From: Trochalopteron elliotii
Taxonomy: Eukaryota; Chordata; Aves; Passeriformes; Leiothrichidae
Assembly (NCBI GenBank): GCA_024734555.1
Contig: JANPWX010000127.1
Location: 102,877 to 166,876 of the forward strand
Reading direction: 5' to 3'
Length of the DNA stretch: 64,000 nucleotides
Below are positions 11,670-24,600 of this stretch, one piece after another. Below the pieces are notes generated by a model. That model was not told the DNA's origin. It worked only from the letters and a program-made list of their open reading frames with translations, and made no database searches. Made by a program: the position numbers and the translations under genes. Positions within the stretch are counted from its first letter, which is position 1. Every line of letters starts with the position of its first letter.

Positions 11670-12131
11670 TAGATAAATAAAATTTAAAGCATGAAATGTG
11701 CCCTGAAATCACAAGGTAAAGGACAGACTTTGGATATCCAGATAGAATTTAAAACATGAAACTTGTGATGAAATCACAAGGTAAAGGACAGACTTTGGAT
11801 ATCCAGGTAGAGTTTAGAATACGAAATATGCCCTGAAATCCCCAGGTAAAGGACAGATTTTGGATATACATGTAGAACTTAAAACATGAAATATGTGCTG
11901 AAATTACCAACAAAGGGACAGATTTTGGCTCTACAGGTAGAATTTAAAACATGAAATATGTGCTGAAATCCCCAGGTAAGGGACAGATTTTGGATTTCCA
12001 GGTAGAATTTAGAATATACAATATGCCCCGAAATCCCCAGATAAAGGACAGAATTTGGATACCCAGGTAGAGTTTAAAACATGAAATATGCCCTAAAATC
12101 CCCAGGTAAAGGACAAACTTTGGCTCTCCAG
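11670..12131 (+). repeat. Minisatellite, about 65-bp unit
   Basis: About seven units containing TAGAATTTAAAACATGAAAT, CCTGAAATCCCCAGGTAAAG and GGACAGATTTTGGAT in order. Units differ at a handful of positions each. Confidence 0.9.
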
Positions 12132-12760
12132 ACTTTGGTATTTCCAGGATGAGCACCTAAATATTTATCCTTGCTTTAGAAGACGGCTTAAAAAATTGTG
12201 ATGTGGACTTGGCAAGCTCAGTACTAAAATACAAGTCTGAGACAATGTGCTGGGGGTGTTTTTAAGGGGTATTTAAGGAGTTTATAGGACTGCAAAGTTG
12301 CTGCAAGTTTCTCTGGGGCGTTTGTGCAGTCAGAGGGAGAAGCTGGAGGTGATGGAGCTCCTCGGGAGGGAGGCACAGAGCGCTGCTAAGCCGAGCTTTC
12401 CGGGCAGAGGGAAAGGCTGAGCGGGAGGGAAGGGGGTTTAAAACTGATCAGGAGCCGATAGCAGCGCACAAAGCTCGGGATTAAAGGCACCAGCGCTGGC
12501 TGGAGGTCACTTTTCATCCAGCAGGATCGTTCCTGCCCGCCGCAGGCTCGGCAAGGCCAGCCCGCCGCCAACATCTGCTTCAGCCATCGCTTCCAAAAAC
12601 AAAACAATATTCCCCCAGCGCTGCTGGTACAACAACACATCCCCCTCGGCTCCCTCCTGATCCAAGGGAAGTTCCCTGAAGGGCTGGAAAGCCTGCCCGG
12701 GGTCCCTGAGATAGCCCAGAACATGGAATACCCGGGAGGGATTCTCCCGGGACAGGGGAT
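12132..12760. other. Noncoding block, CpG-containing, possibly conserved
   Basis: Contains a moderately GC-rich part (about 12300-12600) with several CpGs and no repeats. The ORF that covers part of it on the minus strand is continuous with the array to the right and has no family signature. A candidate for a conserved noncoding element, by appearance only. Confidence 0.35.
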
Positions 12761-13403
12761 GAATCCTGCTGCAGGCAGGGAGTGAATGAATCCTGCTGCA
12801 TCCAGGGAATGAATCCTGCTGCAGGCAGGGAATGGATAAATCCTACTGCATCCAGGGAATGAATCCTGCTGCAGGCAGGGAATGGATAAATCCTGCTGCA
12901 TCCAGGGAATGAATCCTGCTGCAGGCAGGGAATGGATAAATCCTGCTGCAGGCAGGGAATGGATCCTGCTGCAGGCAGGGAATGGATAAATCCTGCTTCA
13001 GGCAGGGAATGGATCCTGCTGCAGGCAGGGAATGGATAAATCCTGCTGCAGGCAGGGAATGGATAAATCCTGCTGCATCCAGGGAGTGAATGAATCCTGC
13101 TGCATCCAGGGAATGGATGCTGCTGCATCCAAGGAATGAATCCTGCTGCAGGCAGGGAATGGATAAATCCTGCTGCATCCAGGGAATGAATCCTGCTGCA
13201 GGCAGGGAATGGATAAATCCTGCTTCAGGCAGGGAATGGATAAATCCTGCTGCAGGCAGGGAATGAATCCTGCTGCAGGCAGGGAAAGAATCCTGCAGGC
13301 AAGGAGTGAATGAATCCTGCTGCAGGCAGGGAATGGATAAATCCTGCTGCAGGCAGGGAGTGAATCCTGCTGCAGGGAATGAATGAATCGTTCTGCAGGC
13401 AGG
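12761..13403 (+). repeat. Minisatellite with two alternating unit types (about 21-27 bp)
   Basis: Units read AATCCTGCTGCAGGCAGGG followed by AATGGATAA, or AATCCTGCTGCATCCAGGG followed by AATG. The two types are interleaved over 640 bp. The array is free of stop codons on the minus strand, giving overlapping frames of 171-212 codons with repeated SRI/FPAC-type peptides; these are by-products of the repeat. Confidence 0.92.
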
Positions 13404-13471
13404 AGAGCCCCAGGAAAGCCCGAGCGGGATTTGGGGAGGAACAGATGCTGCAGGAGGTTTTGTTTGATGCT

Positions 13472-13516
13472 CAATATGCATCAGATAAGCAGCGGCTGCT
13501 TATCTGGTGCATATTG
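13472..13516. other. 45-bp near-perfect inverted repeat
   Basis: Two 22-bp arms (13472-13493 and 13495-13516) flank one central G and differ at a single position. Each arm contains ATGCA and a GATA-type site (AGATAAGC and its inverse GCTTATCT). The one-base centre makes a microRNA precursor unlikely. It could extrude as a cruciform or be a paired GATA-factor site. Confidence 0.8.
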
Positions 13517-15974
13517 CTCCTGCTCTGGCTGCGGATCAGTTTCGGAGCAGAGGCTGATCCTGATCCATAGGATGCTTGGTTTAACCCCAAATTCCCCAGG
13601 TGCAGCATAGCCCTGACACAGAGGGCTGGGTCTGTGCTCTTCTCTCCGTGCTAAAGAGGTGCCAAAACTTCCAGCTGCAGGAGCAGCCCTGGAATTTCAG
13701 CCCAGCTCTAATCCCAGCATCACCAGGAGCAGAGAAATCTGATGAAGAACTGGGGAAAATGCTGGCAGGTGATGAAATAAGGGGAGAAAAGGCAGGATTG
13801 ACCTGGCAGTGGAGCTACAAGAGGACAGGATTTATCTCATATCTGCAGATTTCACCTGACAGGAATTGTCAGGTCTGTGGAGGAGAGGAAGGTTTCTGCA
13901 GGGATCACTGTGGGGCAGTGCCAGACTCTCCTTGTGCACAGCTCCTTGGCATTGCAGCTCTCAAGGAGCTGGAGGGGACAATTCAAAGTCAAAAGTCCTG
14001 GAGAAAATGGCTTTGGCAAACCAGATTTTCACTGTAAAAGGTAGTCCCAGACCCAGGCTGGGAAAAGAATTGAAACGGCTCTGAAAAACCTGCTGCCAGC
14101 CTGGGATATAGTGCAACTTCTGAAAAGTCTGAAAATCAATCCTCCTCTTTGTCCTGCTTTTTAGAAGAAGCCCAAGGTGTTTGTTGCTCCCCATGTTTAG
14201 CACATACCTCACCAACCCAGTATCATTCCCTTTCAAAAGACTTTCAAATACTTGAGACTTTAAAACACTTTTTTCTCTGTTCCGCTGATCTGAATATCAC
14301 ATAAGCTGCAAAAAAATATTAATAACTTGTAAGAAAAACAGTGAGATCAAGCTGGAGCTTGGACATTGCCCAGTGCAGCAGACCCAGCAGATTTCTTGTT
14401 TCATTTCTGACACCTCTCTGAAGCTCTATGTCAATTTAGGACAGCCGTGTCTGCATCCAAATCTTACCAGACATGCTGGAGAGTTTGTTCTCCTATCCAA
14501 AAAGATTATTCCTGAGCCTGATCCAACCTAATGTACTCAAATCCAAACATCCCAGGCCAGGTGAAATCCCAGCTTTCTTTGGTGGCTGGGAGCAGCCGTG
14601 CCTTGGGAGTGGAGAAGAGGTGCTGGCAACTTGCAAATCCTGTTACAATTTAAACTCTCTCCTCATACAGTTCATATTTTAAGCATTCTGTGGCTCTTTT
14701 CCAAAATCCTGGTCTCAATCCATGTCCTGAGGTTCTCCTGGGGAGCTGGGGGTGCTTGGCCCTGCCTGTCCCAGAGGGCTGAGCTGAGCTCTGAGCTCCA
14801 TCCTCACCACAGATTTGGGCTGCACTGAGCAGCACTTGGTTGCTTTTTTATTTAGATTATTTCTAAACAAATCAAAACTCCCATGCCAGGAGTTTGCACA
14901 GCCTTTGACATCCAAAAAAAAAAAAAACCCCTTCACAAGCAGTGAGGGCCCAGTGATCACTCACACCAGCACAAAAATCACGATGATATTTCCTTGACAG
15001 CTCTGCTTAAATCTGAGGATGTTCTTGCAGCCCCTGGGTTATCACAGCTCCGTGCAGCAGCTTTGTTCCATCAGAACAGTGTTAAAATTGCCTTCCCAAA
15101 ATCACCCCCAAGTCTCTGCACTCTCAGGGACGGGTCCTTGGAAGAGAAAGCAATAATCAGGAGGAAGCCAGCCAGCGAGGGCTCAGAGTTTATAATGTTT
15201 CCCTGCTGTTATTTTCACCACGGGCTATTTTCTATTCCCCACCTCTTCTTTTTTTTTCTTTTTTTGTTCCCCTTCCATCGAATTGCTGTTTAAGGCCACA
15301 TCTGTTGGGGGCTCATAATGATTTTTATGACAACTTTGCAGAGGAGGGAAGCACTGGGATGCAGAGGGAGCTGCAGTGAGACAGGTTCGTGCCAGGGGGG
15401 ACTTTTCTCCATCCTGAGGCGTTTTCTCAGCTCTAACTCAGATGTTCCACTGACCAAGAAAAGCCTGCCCTGAGATCTGGGTGTAAAAACGTGTATGTCA
15501 GAGCAAAAATTTATCTGTAAAATGCCATAAATTCGCCTTCCATTGAAAATCAGCCACCTTGAAGGTGGAGAAAGTGGAACAAGGCAAAGCAAAAATATTT
15601 CAGAAGTAATTCTTAGGTTTTTACAATATTTTTAGTGGCTGAAAAAGGGCTTTTGAGAAGTTCTTTAGCAAGCTGTGCTGTGTGTTGCTTAACATCTCCA
15701 GTTGTGGGAGTGGTTTTGGAGGAGAAGGGGGTTGCTCTTCTCTTTCTTGGTATTATTTGACGTTGGAAACTCCTTGTGCCTTATCAAGATCTGTGTGACG
15801 AATCAGAAAATCCTTTTCCAGCTGCCTCAGCCACCAAGTGACATCACAGCACGAGGTGGGTGCTCTGTGCCATCATCGTGGCACTAACAACAGAATTGTA
15901 AAACCAGCAACAGGAATTTGGGCTTGGGTCTTGTGGAAGGACCCAAATCTCATTTTCTAATGCTTAGTGCATTG
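13517..15974. other. Unannotated noncoding sequence
   Basis: About 2.5 kb with no repeat seen. The longest open frame (13600-14037, plus, 145 codons) shows no domain, motif or family similarity and no splice context, so I do not call it a gene. An A run is at 14914-14927. Confidence 0.5.
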
Positions 15975-16049
15975 AATACAAATACAAATACAAATACAAA
16001 TACAAATACAAATACAAATACAAATACAAATACAAATACAAATACAAAA
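15975..16049 (+). repeat. Hexanucleotide microsatellite (AAATAC)n
   Basis: About twelve uninterrupted units. They form an Asn-Thr run in an incidental 115-codon open frame. Confidence 0.97.
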
Positions 16050-16576
16050 ACTGGGCTGCCTTTAATACAAATATTGCCTGATCCACTCCGTGAGCCATCG
16101 CTTGTCACTGGATTTGGGAATTTTTGTAGGTTTTTTTTTCATCTTGGACAAAGCACACATTGGATTTTCTTCATTACCAAACCCTTTAAAGGTTCCCTGG
16201 TGAACAAAGCTCTGCTGACATTAAAGTTCTGGAGTAGAAACATGGGAAACATCTATTGCCATTAAATTGTGAGGAGGATGATTCCATCATACACCTGGTG
16301 CTGCCCATGGAATGGTGAATGCTGGAATTCTACATCCTGTGACATCTCTGAGGACAGAGTGATGCATCCCCAGTGTAATTAAGCATTAAATTAATATTTT
16401 TATGTGTGCTGGAAACATCTCTCCTTTTAGGCACACTGGGAAATTTTAACAGAGCACAAAGATGACAAAAAAAACCCCAAAAACCCAAATAAACCATGGA
16501 AAACTCCATGGAAAATTCACTGCAGACATTTTGTTCTTAAAAGGGGTTTATGTGAAAAATGGGGGAAAACTTTTAG
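16050..16576. other. Unannotated noncoding sequence
   Basis: No gene or repeat recognised. Confidence 0.4.
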
Positions 16577-16836
16577 CCAGGCCTAAGACAAGGAGGAATG
16601 GTTTTAAATGAAATTGGGGTAGATTTAGGATGGATATAAAGAGGAATATTTTAAAATAAGGGTGGTGAAATACGAGCACAGGTTGCTCAGGTAGGTGGTG
16701 GATGCTCCATCCCTGGGAATGCTCAAGGTCAGGGTGACTGGAGCTCTGAGCAATGTGAGTTAGTGGAAGATGTTTTTGGGATTGGACTAGGTGGCCTTTA
16801 AAGGTCCAACCCAAAATGCTCCGTGAATCCATGAAA
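16577..16836 (+). mobile_element. CR1 LINE 3' end, about 260 bp
   Basis: Reads in order through the CR1 3' region: GACAAGGAGGAATGG, a TAAGGGTGGTGAAATAC block, CACAGGTTGCTCAGG, GATGCTCCATCCCTGGGAAT, GGATTGGACTAGGTGGCC, then AAAGGTCCAACCC and a GTGAATCCATGAA tail. It is the longest CR1 tail in the window. It is 5'-truncated with no reverse transcriptase part. Confidence 0.85.
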
Positions 16837-18478
16837 ATTCTACTGCAGGAGATCTTCTCCCAGTGTCTTTCCATCTTATTTTGTCTTGGGGCTCTGAAGG
16901 ACTCTCCCCATCAGTTCTGAGCAGAGAGCTGCTGCTTGTCTCTCCACCAGCTCAAAACCAGCCCAGCTCTGCTTTTCTCGGTGCTTTTTTTGCTCTTCTG
17001 TTCCCTGTGATTCCCACAGAAATTGCTACCAAACCATAAACCCACCATTCCAAATCCATTTTGTAACCGAGGCGAATGACGTCAGAAAGAGCAAAGCAAG
17101 AGATTTCCAGGTTATTCCTGTCCCGGGCAATGTGGGGGAAGATCAAATTGTAGAAGTGCTGCAGGAAATTCTGGCAGCTGACTTTTGGGAGCTCCATCAG
17201 TCATGTTCAGCCTCCTGCGGGTGCATTTTTCAATTGATATCCCTTAAATAACCTTAATTACGTGTACGTTCGAGTGCCTCATCCAGCGGGGAAAATTGAG
17301 GAAGACACTTATTAAAAAGAGGCACCAGCACATGTGGTATTATTTTTACAGCCATCCCATGTGTTGATATAAAGTATTACATTTGAGTCAAACCTCATTT
17401 GGGTGAGCAGTTGAAGTGAAAGCTGAGTCGTGGCCGCCCAATTAGCGCGGTGATTAGCCCGGGCTAATATCAACAGAGCCAGGCCCGGGGCAATGTGACA
17501 GTTACATCACCACAGGCTCCCGGCCACTTCCTGAGGCTTCCTGCCTCCAACCCCGGAGAGCTGCAGCCTCCAAAGGATCCCTGAGGAAAAGGAGAAATTG
17601 CGTTGCTGGAAAAACCCGCAAGCGTTGTCTCGCGGAGGCCGAACACTTGTGCTGACATTTTCCCCCCAATTTTCCAGTGTTTTTCCCCAATTTCCCAACA
17701 TTTTTCCTGCTCATCTGATCCATTGCTCTCAGCTACTCCTGCTGGAAAGGCTGATGAGGAATTGTTTGTTTTCACGGAGGTTTTTGCTCAACCTTGAATG
17801 CGAGGCGTTGCTCGAGCTACTGAATAGCGGCTTGTGCCGACCAGACGTTTGCAGAGCAGCCTTGAAGGTGCATGGGGATATTTATTTGTTTTATTTAAAA
17901 AAAAAAAAAAAAAAGCACTATTTAAATTCCCAGTCATTAGCAGAACACGCTTGTTGCTTCCGTAGAGGGTTTACAAATAAATAAGTTCTTTTCAGAGTCC
18001 CCGTCCATGTTGATCATCCGCGGTTTGGGATTTCTCTCGCTTTCCCCTCTCAAGTTCTGCCAGGAAACCAAAGCTGGCTCTGTCTTCATCAACCCCTGGA
18101 CAAGAAAGTTTATTTTCTTTATTTTTTTTATGCTTTGCTGTAAGTTGATATCAGTTTTGAATATTTTCACCCTCTCCTTCCATCCCTTTTTGAGTTTTTT
18201 TTGCTGCAGCCTCCATGGCTGCCCTTCCAATGGGTTTATAAATCCATGGGATCTTCTGGACATTTCTTGGTTTAAAAGGAGAAGGAGGGAAGAATTGTGA
18301 TTTAGATGTGTTTAAACATTGCTAGGAAAGTCTGAATTTAGAAAATTTGGAGCGTCTGCTTTTGGAAAAATTGGTGTTTGGAAGGGAATTCCAGCTGGAT
18401 GTCTGAAAGGGGGAGCATTATCCTTCCTCTTTTTATCTTCTTATATATATTTAACTCAGTTCGTGTATAAAGACTCAG
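16837..18478. other. Noncoding block, candidate conserved element
   Basis: Non-repetitive. About 17040-17520 has homeodomain-like AATTA cores, several CpGs and a full CRE, a look typical of conserved noncoding elements. A 17-base A run lies at about 17898-17914. No coding region supported. Confidence 0.4.
17077..17084. promoter_or_regulatory. CRE-like palindrome TGACGTCA
   Basis: Exact CREB/ATF palindrome within a CpG-bearing, non-repetitive block. Regulatory function is not demonstrated by the sequence alone. Confidence 0.3.
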
Positions 18479-18510
18479 ATATATATATGAGAGAATTGTA
18501 TATATAACTC

Positions 18511-18541
<31 letters not shown>

Positions 18542-18553
18542 TATATATATGTA
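18479..18553 (+). repeat. Compound TA / CA microsatellite
   Basis: Interrupted (TA)n tract joined to a (CA)n run of about 8 units, then a second short (TA)n tract. Confidence 0.95.
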
Positions 18554-21500
18554 TGAAAGACATCCGTATATAGATTTATGGAAATTTAACATGGGAGGAG
18601 ATTGTAGCCTATAATCATTTGAACCAAATTGTTCAGTATTCTGGACAATTTTTTCTGATTGTGTTTGCAAATTTTCCTTGAAGAGGAATTGATCACTGTT
18701 CTGTGCCAGGAATAAACCCCTGGGAAATGTGGGAAGGGGCTCCTAATAAACAATTCCACAGGGATCTGAGCAGGTTTTGCTGGAACATTCAGTGGCTCCA
18801 GGAAGCTCAGACACTTCCTTGTGGATTTCTAAAACCTGGATGATGACGGGCACATTCAAACCAAGGATGGCCCAGCCCTGACACCGGGATGAGATTTGGC
18901 AGTGGCAAATTTGGGCTGGCACCAACCCCAATGAGCCATAAATGTGTTTTGGAATAACTCTGTCACCAGGGCTGAGGATCTGCTCTAGATCAGCATTAAT
19001 GCTGCTGTGGGTGTCTGGAATTTATTCCATGTTCCTTCCTTTCCAGGTTCCCTACTCGAATCCATCTTGGAGTCTGTAATTATTCACTCTAGAAAAAGCT
19101 CCTTTACACTATTATGTTTTCACTATTTTTAGTTTTGTAATTAACTAATTTAATCCTAAATTTTTTTGGGATTCTTTTCCACAACACAGACCTGGATTTG
19201 GTCAACTTCCTCTTGTGGTTATTCCATTTGCATTTACCTTTGGGATGCAGAGTGAAGCCAGAAATACATGGAAATATAGACTCAGAAAAGCACTCAGAGA
19301 AGGAGCTCAGGTACCAATGCAAACAAAATCAACTGAATTAAATAACTTGTCATTTGTACAGACAACTAATTAACTGAACTTAATAACTTGCATTTTCTAC
19401 ATATGTTTTAGCCAGTGTTTCTATGGACACCCATCTGCATCACTCGCAGTGGAATCTTTCCTCTTTCCCCCACGTACAAACACCTTTTCAAACACAGAAT
19501 ATATTTCATTTTAAGAAGAAATTCTTCTTTTTCCCCACCCCCAAAGGCCTCCTCTGCAGGATATCCTTTGGTGAGACAGGAAGCCAAGAACTCAACCTGG
19601 ACTCATGGCATGGAACGGCCGAAAATCACTTGAAACCCACCAAATAATTTTGTTTAGAGAGTTGCTGAGTGTGTTTTATTGCCAGGCATCACTCCCCATT
19701 ATCCTGGAAATGCCCAGGAGTGGATTTTTTTCCCCCTCCCTGCCTCAAGCTGACATTGACTGAAACCCTTCCATGAGGGGAGTTTGTAACCAGTGCAATG
19801 AGGTTGTTTCTCTCCCTTCAAACACATCCCCCTTCATTTCCTCTAATTTTATGCAATGTAAATAAATCCTCCGTGGGGCTGGGAGGCTACTGGAAAACTC
19901 GGAATGCTGCTCATGTGTTCTAAATAAGGAAAAAAAAATTTAAAAAAAGCCATGCCTGGAGGCTGAGGAAGGGAATTGTCAGTGGTGGAGGAGAAAGGTC
20001 GAGGGGTACAAGTGGGCTTTTTCCTGGACTTGTCCAAGGGGATAAACAGCAGGGGAAAAAATGCTCTGCCCAAATAAAACAAAGCAAAAGGAGGAGGAGG
20101 GAAATCGATGGCTCTGCTGGGGGATGGCTGGTTTGGTTTTAAACCCAACTGCTCCCTGAAATTGAAGGGCTTGGCTTAACAGGAGAGGTGCTTTTCTCTG
20201 GTGGAACTCCTGCTTTTCCTGTCCCTGCTGCCCTCCAACAGCACCAAACTGTGCTCTGAAGGGATTTGTTGCCCACACTGACTTGGAAACAGTTGAAAAT
20301 GGAGCTAGAGGCAGCTTTCACAGGATTAAACCTGTTCCTTTCACTCCTAAATAACTGGAAAACCTCCCTACAAACAAGAATAGGCAGTGGAAAGTGTTTT
20401 ACTTGCAACCACAGTGAAAACCAACTGCCCTCAACACAGCAAAGATGTTTTCATTCAATCTGGTGCCTTCCAAGTCCAAAATTCAGCCCTTGGAGTCTCT
20501 CTTTGTCCATATAACTGGTTCAGACACCCAGATTTGGGGGCACGGAATACGTGTCAGTTTTCCTCAGTTATAATCTGGTCTCCAGATCTGGGAGAGGCAA
20601 AAGGGCAAAATAAGAATATTGAAGGGTAAAATAAGAACAAATACAGCCCCAGAAACTGGAGAGAAGTTACTCACAGGAATATTTCCCCCATCACAAATAA
20701 GCCTTCCCCTCCTGCACTCAATCTGGCAAAATTGAGCTCAAAAAGACTAAAAAAAAATTTAAAGATGTCAAACAAAAGGTTTAACCCAACAGAATGGTGT
20801 CTCCTGTCTATTCCCAAATTGTTTAATGTAAGGCACAGCCTGCCTTTAATTTTAGTTTTTTTGGCCGGCTGCAAGAATTTTAAAGAGATCCTAATGATCC
20901 CTAAATCACAGATAACTGAAGCCCGAAACCCCCAGCTCTGCTCTCCTCATAATGTCATCCCTTGCCAGCTCTCTGTCGGGAGTGATTTTCAGTCAATTTG
21001 ATCTTCAATAAATAACAGCCTGGGTAAACAGGTGAACTCACAGCAGAATAATCCTCCCAGCCCTGCCCCAAACCCTCCCAGCCCCAGGGCCAGCAGGGGG
21101 GACACTTATGGGATTGGCAGCCCCTCCAACGGGGTCCACTGCACTTTTCCAAGGGCTTAAATAGCCCTCGAGTGTGATTTTATCCTCTAAAACATCCTAA
21201 AATATGACCACATCCTAAATGCATTAAAGATTGTTCCAGGGCACCCTGTGGTTAAATGGAAGAACCAATATCCTCGAGTAGCTCTGCAAATAGGAAAAGA
21301 AAACGACATCAAATGTGTGTGCTGGTGAATAAAGGGATGGAGATGTTTTACTTGGGGTCCAGGGAAGAACAGGGGATGTCTTGCCAATATTCAGGTTAAT
21401 TTCTTGCTGCGGTTTGGGGCAGAAAAAGGATAATGAGGGCTGATCAAAATGAGCCAGAAAGGATCATGCAACGCCTTAATTCCTGAGGCTCTTGAGGAGC

Positions 21501-24500
21501 AAGACAGACAGATAAACAGGCAGACTCCTGCTTCCCTGAAGGCTGCCCTTTGTCAAATTTACACCAAGCTTTTTTATCTGACGAGAACTTAAATTGGCCT
21601 TAAAGTTTCCCTCGCTGCAGATTCCACCCTGAGGAACATTTGCTGTGATTTCCTCGGAGTATCCCGCTGAAATAACTCATTTTTCCCTAATAGCTCTGCT
21701 AACTCCAGGTCCATCCTGTAGCACATTGGAGTTCCAGAGAAGTCCTGGTGGAGAGAAAAGATTAATAGAGGCAGCTGATGCTTTCAGGCAGGTTCAGCTG
21801 ACTTAAAATCAGATACAGAGAGAAGGTTTTATAGACTCATTATTTTCTCTAGATATTCCTTCAGTGCAAATACATTTCACCTAGTTTTCAACTTCATGTC
21901 ACTGCATTCCACTTAATGTCATTGCGTTTGACGTGAAGAGCTGTTTCTAATTAGGGTTTTATGAAACTAATCAGCCCAGCCAGGTAAAATCCAGTCCAAA
22001 GGAACAAACTGGGCCTGTCTGTCTGCAGGACTCGCTGGGCTCTCTGCTCTGTCAAACCCTATAGGACGTCAAACCCTCCAAGAGCAGCTGAGTGAAACCA
22101 GATGTGCTCAGGCCTTGTCTGAGCTCCCTTTCCACGTGGATGGAGCAGGTGTTTGGTGATTATCAGAGCTCAGCCTGCAAAACCTGGCCTGGTTCTGCCT
22201 TTCTCAGAGCCTTCCAGATAATGTGGCTGAAGGGGAAAACGAGGCTGGTTCCCACTCAGGGCTGGAGGTCTCACTTCACTCTCCTTTCCCACCTCATATT
22301 CCTTTTTCCCCCTTTTTTTGGGCCAAGGCCCAGCAATTTGCTGAGCAAGGCATCCAAGGCAGCAGTGGGACACAATCCAGTGCAGTGGGTGGTTGCAGAG
22401 TACTGGGGAGAAATTTGAACTGGCCTCGTTAATAGAAGATTCCTAAAGCCAGCTATAAAATCATTCCTATTTTTAATGTTTTAAAATTCCTTCCCTAATT
22501 CTGTCAGAAATTCTGAAATTCGCTCCCAAGTTTGATTTTGCTGGTCTCGCCCTGTGAGTGGAAAATTTGGTTTATTGAGTTTTTTTTTTTGATCTGCCCT
22601 CTAATTGCCATTCCTGAGCTGTGCAGCACATCTGAACTCCCTGGAATTCTTTTATGGGCAGAGAACCAGAAGATTTGACATCCTTTGGAAAAAGAAATTA
22701 GTAATTTCTCGAGTTTATCCTGGGCTGGCATTGTTCAGCAGGAGAAAATCACAAAGTTAACAAAGGTGAAATAACTGTAACAGTAATAATTCATCCCTAG
22801 ATCATGAATTCAGTTTTAAACCACAGTCCTTTGAATGACTTTGTAAAAAATGTAACTGACTTCTACTCTTTCTAGGAGTTTATTTGCAGTGTGTTACTGT
22901 GTTTAATGGTGAAATGCATCTGAAGGAGTGGGTAGTGAGGCAAAATATGGTGCTGGATATCAAATGCATGACAGAAAATTAATATATAGCATAATTCAAA
23001 CTAGATTGGTGAAAGAATAAATTGATTTCTTTATATAGACTTGCTCTTTTAAACCTGAGGCATTGATTTTCCCATTGAGTTCCTTGGAGATGAATGTAAA
23101 GGAGAGAATTTTCTATTAGAAATAATCAGAGATTTTAGAAATCTCATTAAAACTTTCTCTGATGAGATATTGGGGAGGTCTGGAGCTTGAGGAGGGGGAG
23201 TTTAATGTTTGCCATAGAAAACAGAGGAAACACAAATGAAAACATCACTTTTCCTTCTTTTTGTTCATCCCTTCCTTTAAAGAAGGGGTTTGTTAGAACA
23301 GCCAGCACTGCCACAGATAAGAGAATAATCTTAATAGATATTCTACCATGCTAAAAATAATTGGTGGTGGTTTGGTTTTGGGGTGTTTTTTTTGGTATTT
23401 TTTATAATTATTCCAGTAATACCTTTGCTCCCTGTTGTTCTCCAGCCTGGCTCCTTCCAGGAAAATGTAACACAATCATCCCATGTTTCTTAACTCCTTT
23501 CCACAGCACTGAGCCCTGAGTCAGGCTCCTACTGAGCTCTTCAGAGGATGTTTAGCACTGTCAGCTCTGGTTTCTGCATAACTTTAAGTCAAGAGCCCAG
23601 GTTTAGGCTGAGTTGGGACAATCCCCCTGCAATTCAGAATACAACAAAAGTGATGGGAGTCCTGCTGGAATAACCACTGCAATGAAGTTTGTATGCATAA
23701 CCAATACAAAAAAAAAAAAAACAAAACAAAACCAAAACCAAAGCCAAAATAACAAAATAACAAAATAAATAAATAACCATTGTTAAAAGTAACTACAACA
23801 AAAAAATTGTTATGGAATATTTTTGTAAATATTACAAAAAATATTCCATTACAAATTGGAATAGCCAATAAAAATAAAGGAGAAAGCATTTTCTAGTCAA
23901 AGCCCAACTTTTTGCTAATAAAGATACAGGGGGATCATCAGAGCTGCTCCCAAAGCTGAGGTGAAAGTTTCATTTTTCTCCTCGTGGGCAGAGTTCTTGT
24001 TCGTTTCCTGCTCATTCAAAAATGGTTCCAGCTCTTTGCTGGAAGTAGGGAGAAAAATGTAATTTAAAAATGTCAAAGCGTCTCCCTCCCCTCAGGCCTT
24101 TGCCAATATTTGCCCCTCGAATGAAAGTTTAGGAGGATTTGGAGGAAATGAAACATTCAGGAGAATTAGCCCAAGGTCTCCCTTCTCCTAAGTCATAAAT
24201 CCTGTTTGTGGAAGAGTCTCCCAGCCAAATTTGCCCGAATTTGGAGCTACTGGATCCCAGTCTGTTTTTGACTAACTCCTCTGCTAGCAGCTGAAACTCC
24301 ACAATTCCTGGTGATCCAGCTTAAAACTGCATTAATTATTATTTTTTTTTTTAAGAGTCTGGCTGAAAATTCCTTCTTTGCCAATCTGGATTTCCAGATT
24401 TCCAGATTCCAGATTTCCAGCAAATCTGCTTTGATTTGCTGTTGTGCTGCTCATTCCTCCCCTCAATGGCTTCACATGCTCTCAATTCTCCTCCTCCTCC

Positions 24501-24600
24501 CTGCTGCAAAAATCTGCTCATCTGACTGAAGGGAGACTTCCAAAATCCTGCCCTGAGCCTTCCTCCTTCCCTTCCAAAAGACTTCAACAATCTCCTCTCT
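18554..24600. other. Long single-copy noncoding block
   Basis: Six kilobases with no recognised transposon, minisatellite or gene, the longest repeat-poor stretch in the window. Short features only: an imperfect inverted repeat (21892-21901 with 21929-21938), and an A/C-rich run at 23707-23780. The parts at about 21400-22030 and 22740-23120 look like candidate conserved or ancient sequence. Open frames reach 108 codons with no family resemblance. Confidence 0.5.

Noticed and set aside
12761..13403. CRISPR-like repeat-spacer array
   Set aside because: Units are contiguous and degenerate with no unique spacers, and the context is a vertebrate genome. The same applies to the other arrays.
12386..13481. 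Overlapping minus-strand ORFs of 171-212 codons with Cys-rich repeats
   Set aside because: Three frames of the same minisatellite are open at once; there is no consistent frame or family similarity.
13472..13516. MicroRNA precursor
   Set aside because: The hairpin has a one-base centre and almost fully paired arms, unlike a pre-miRNA with a terminal loop and bulges.
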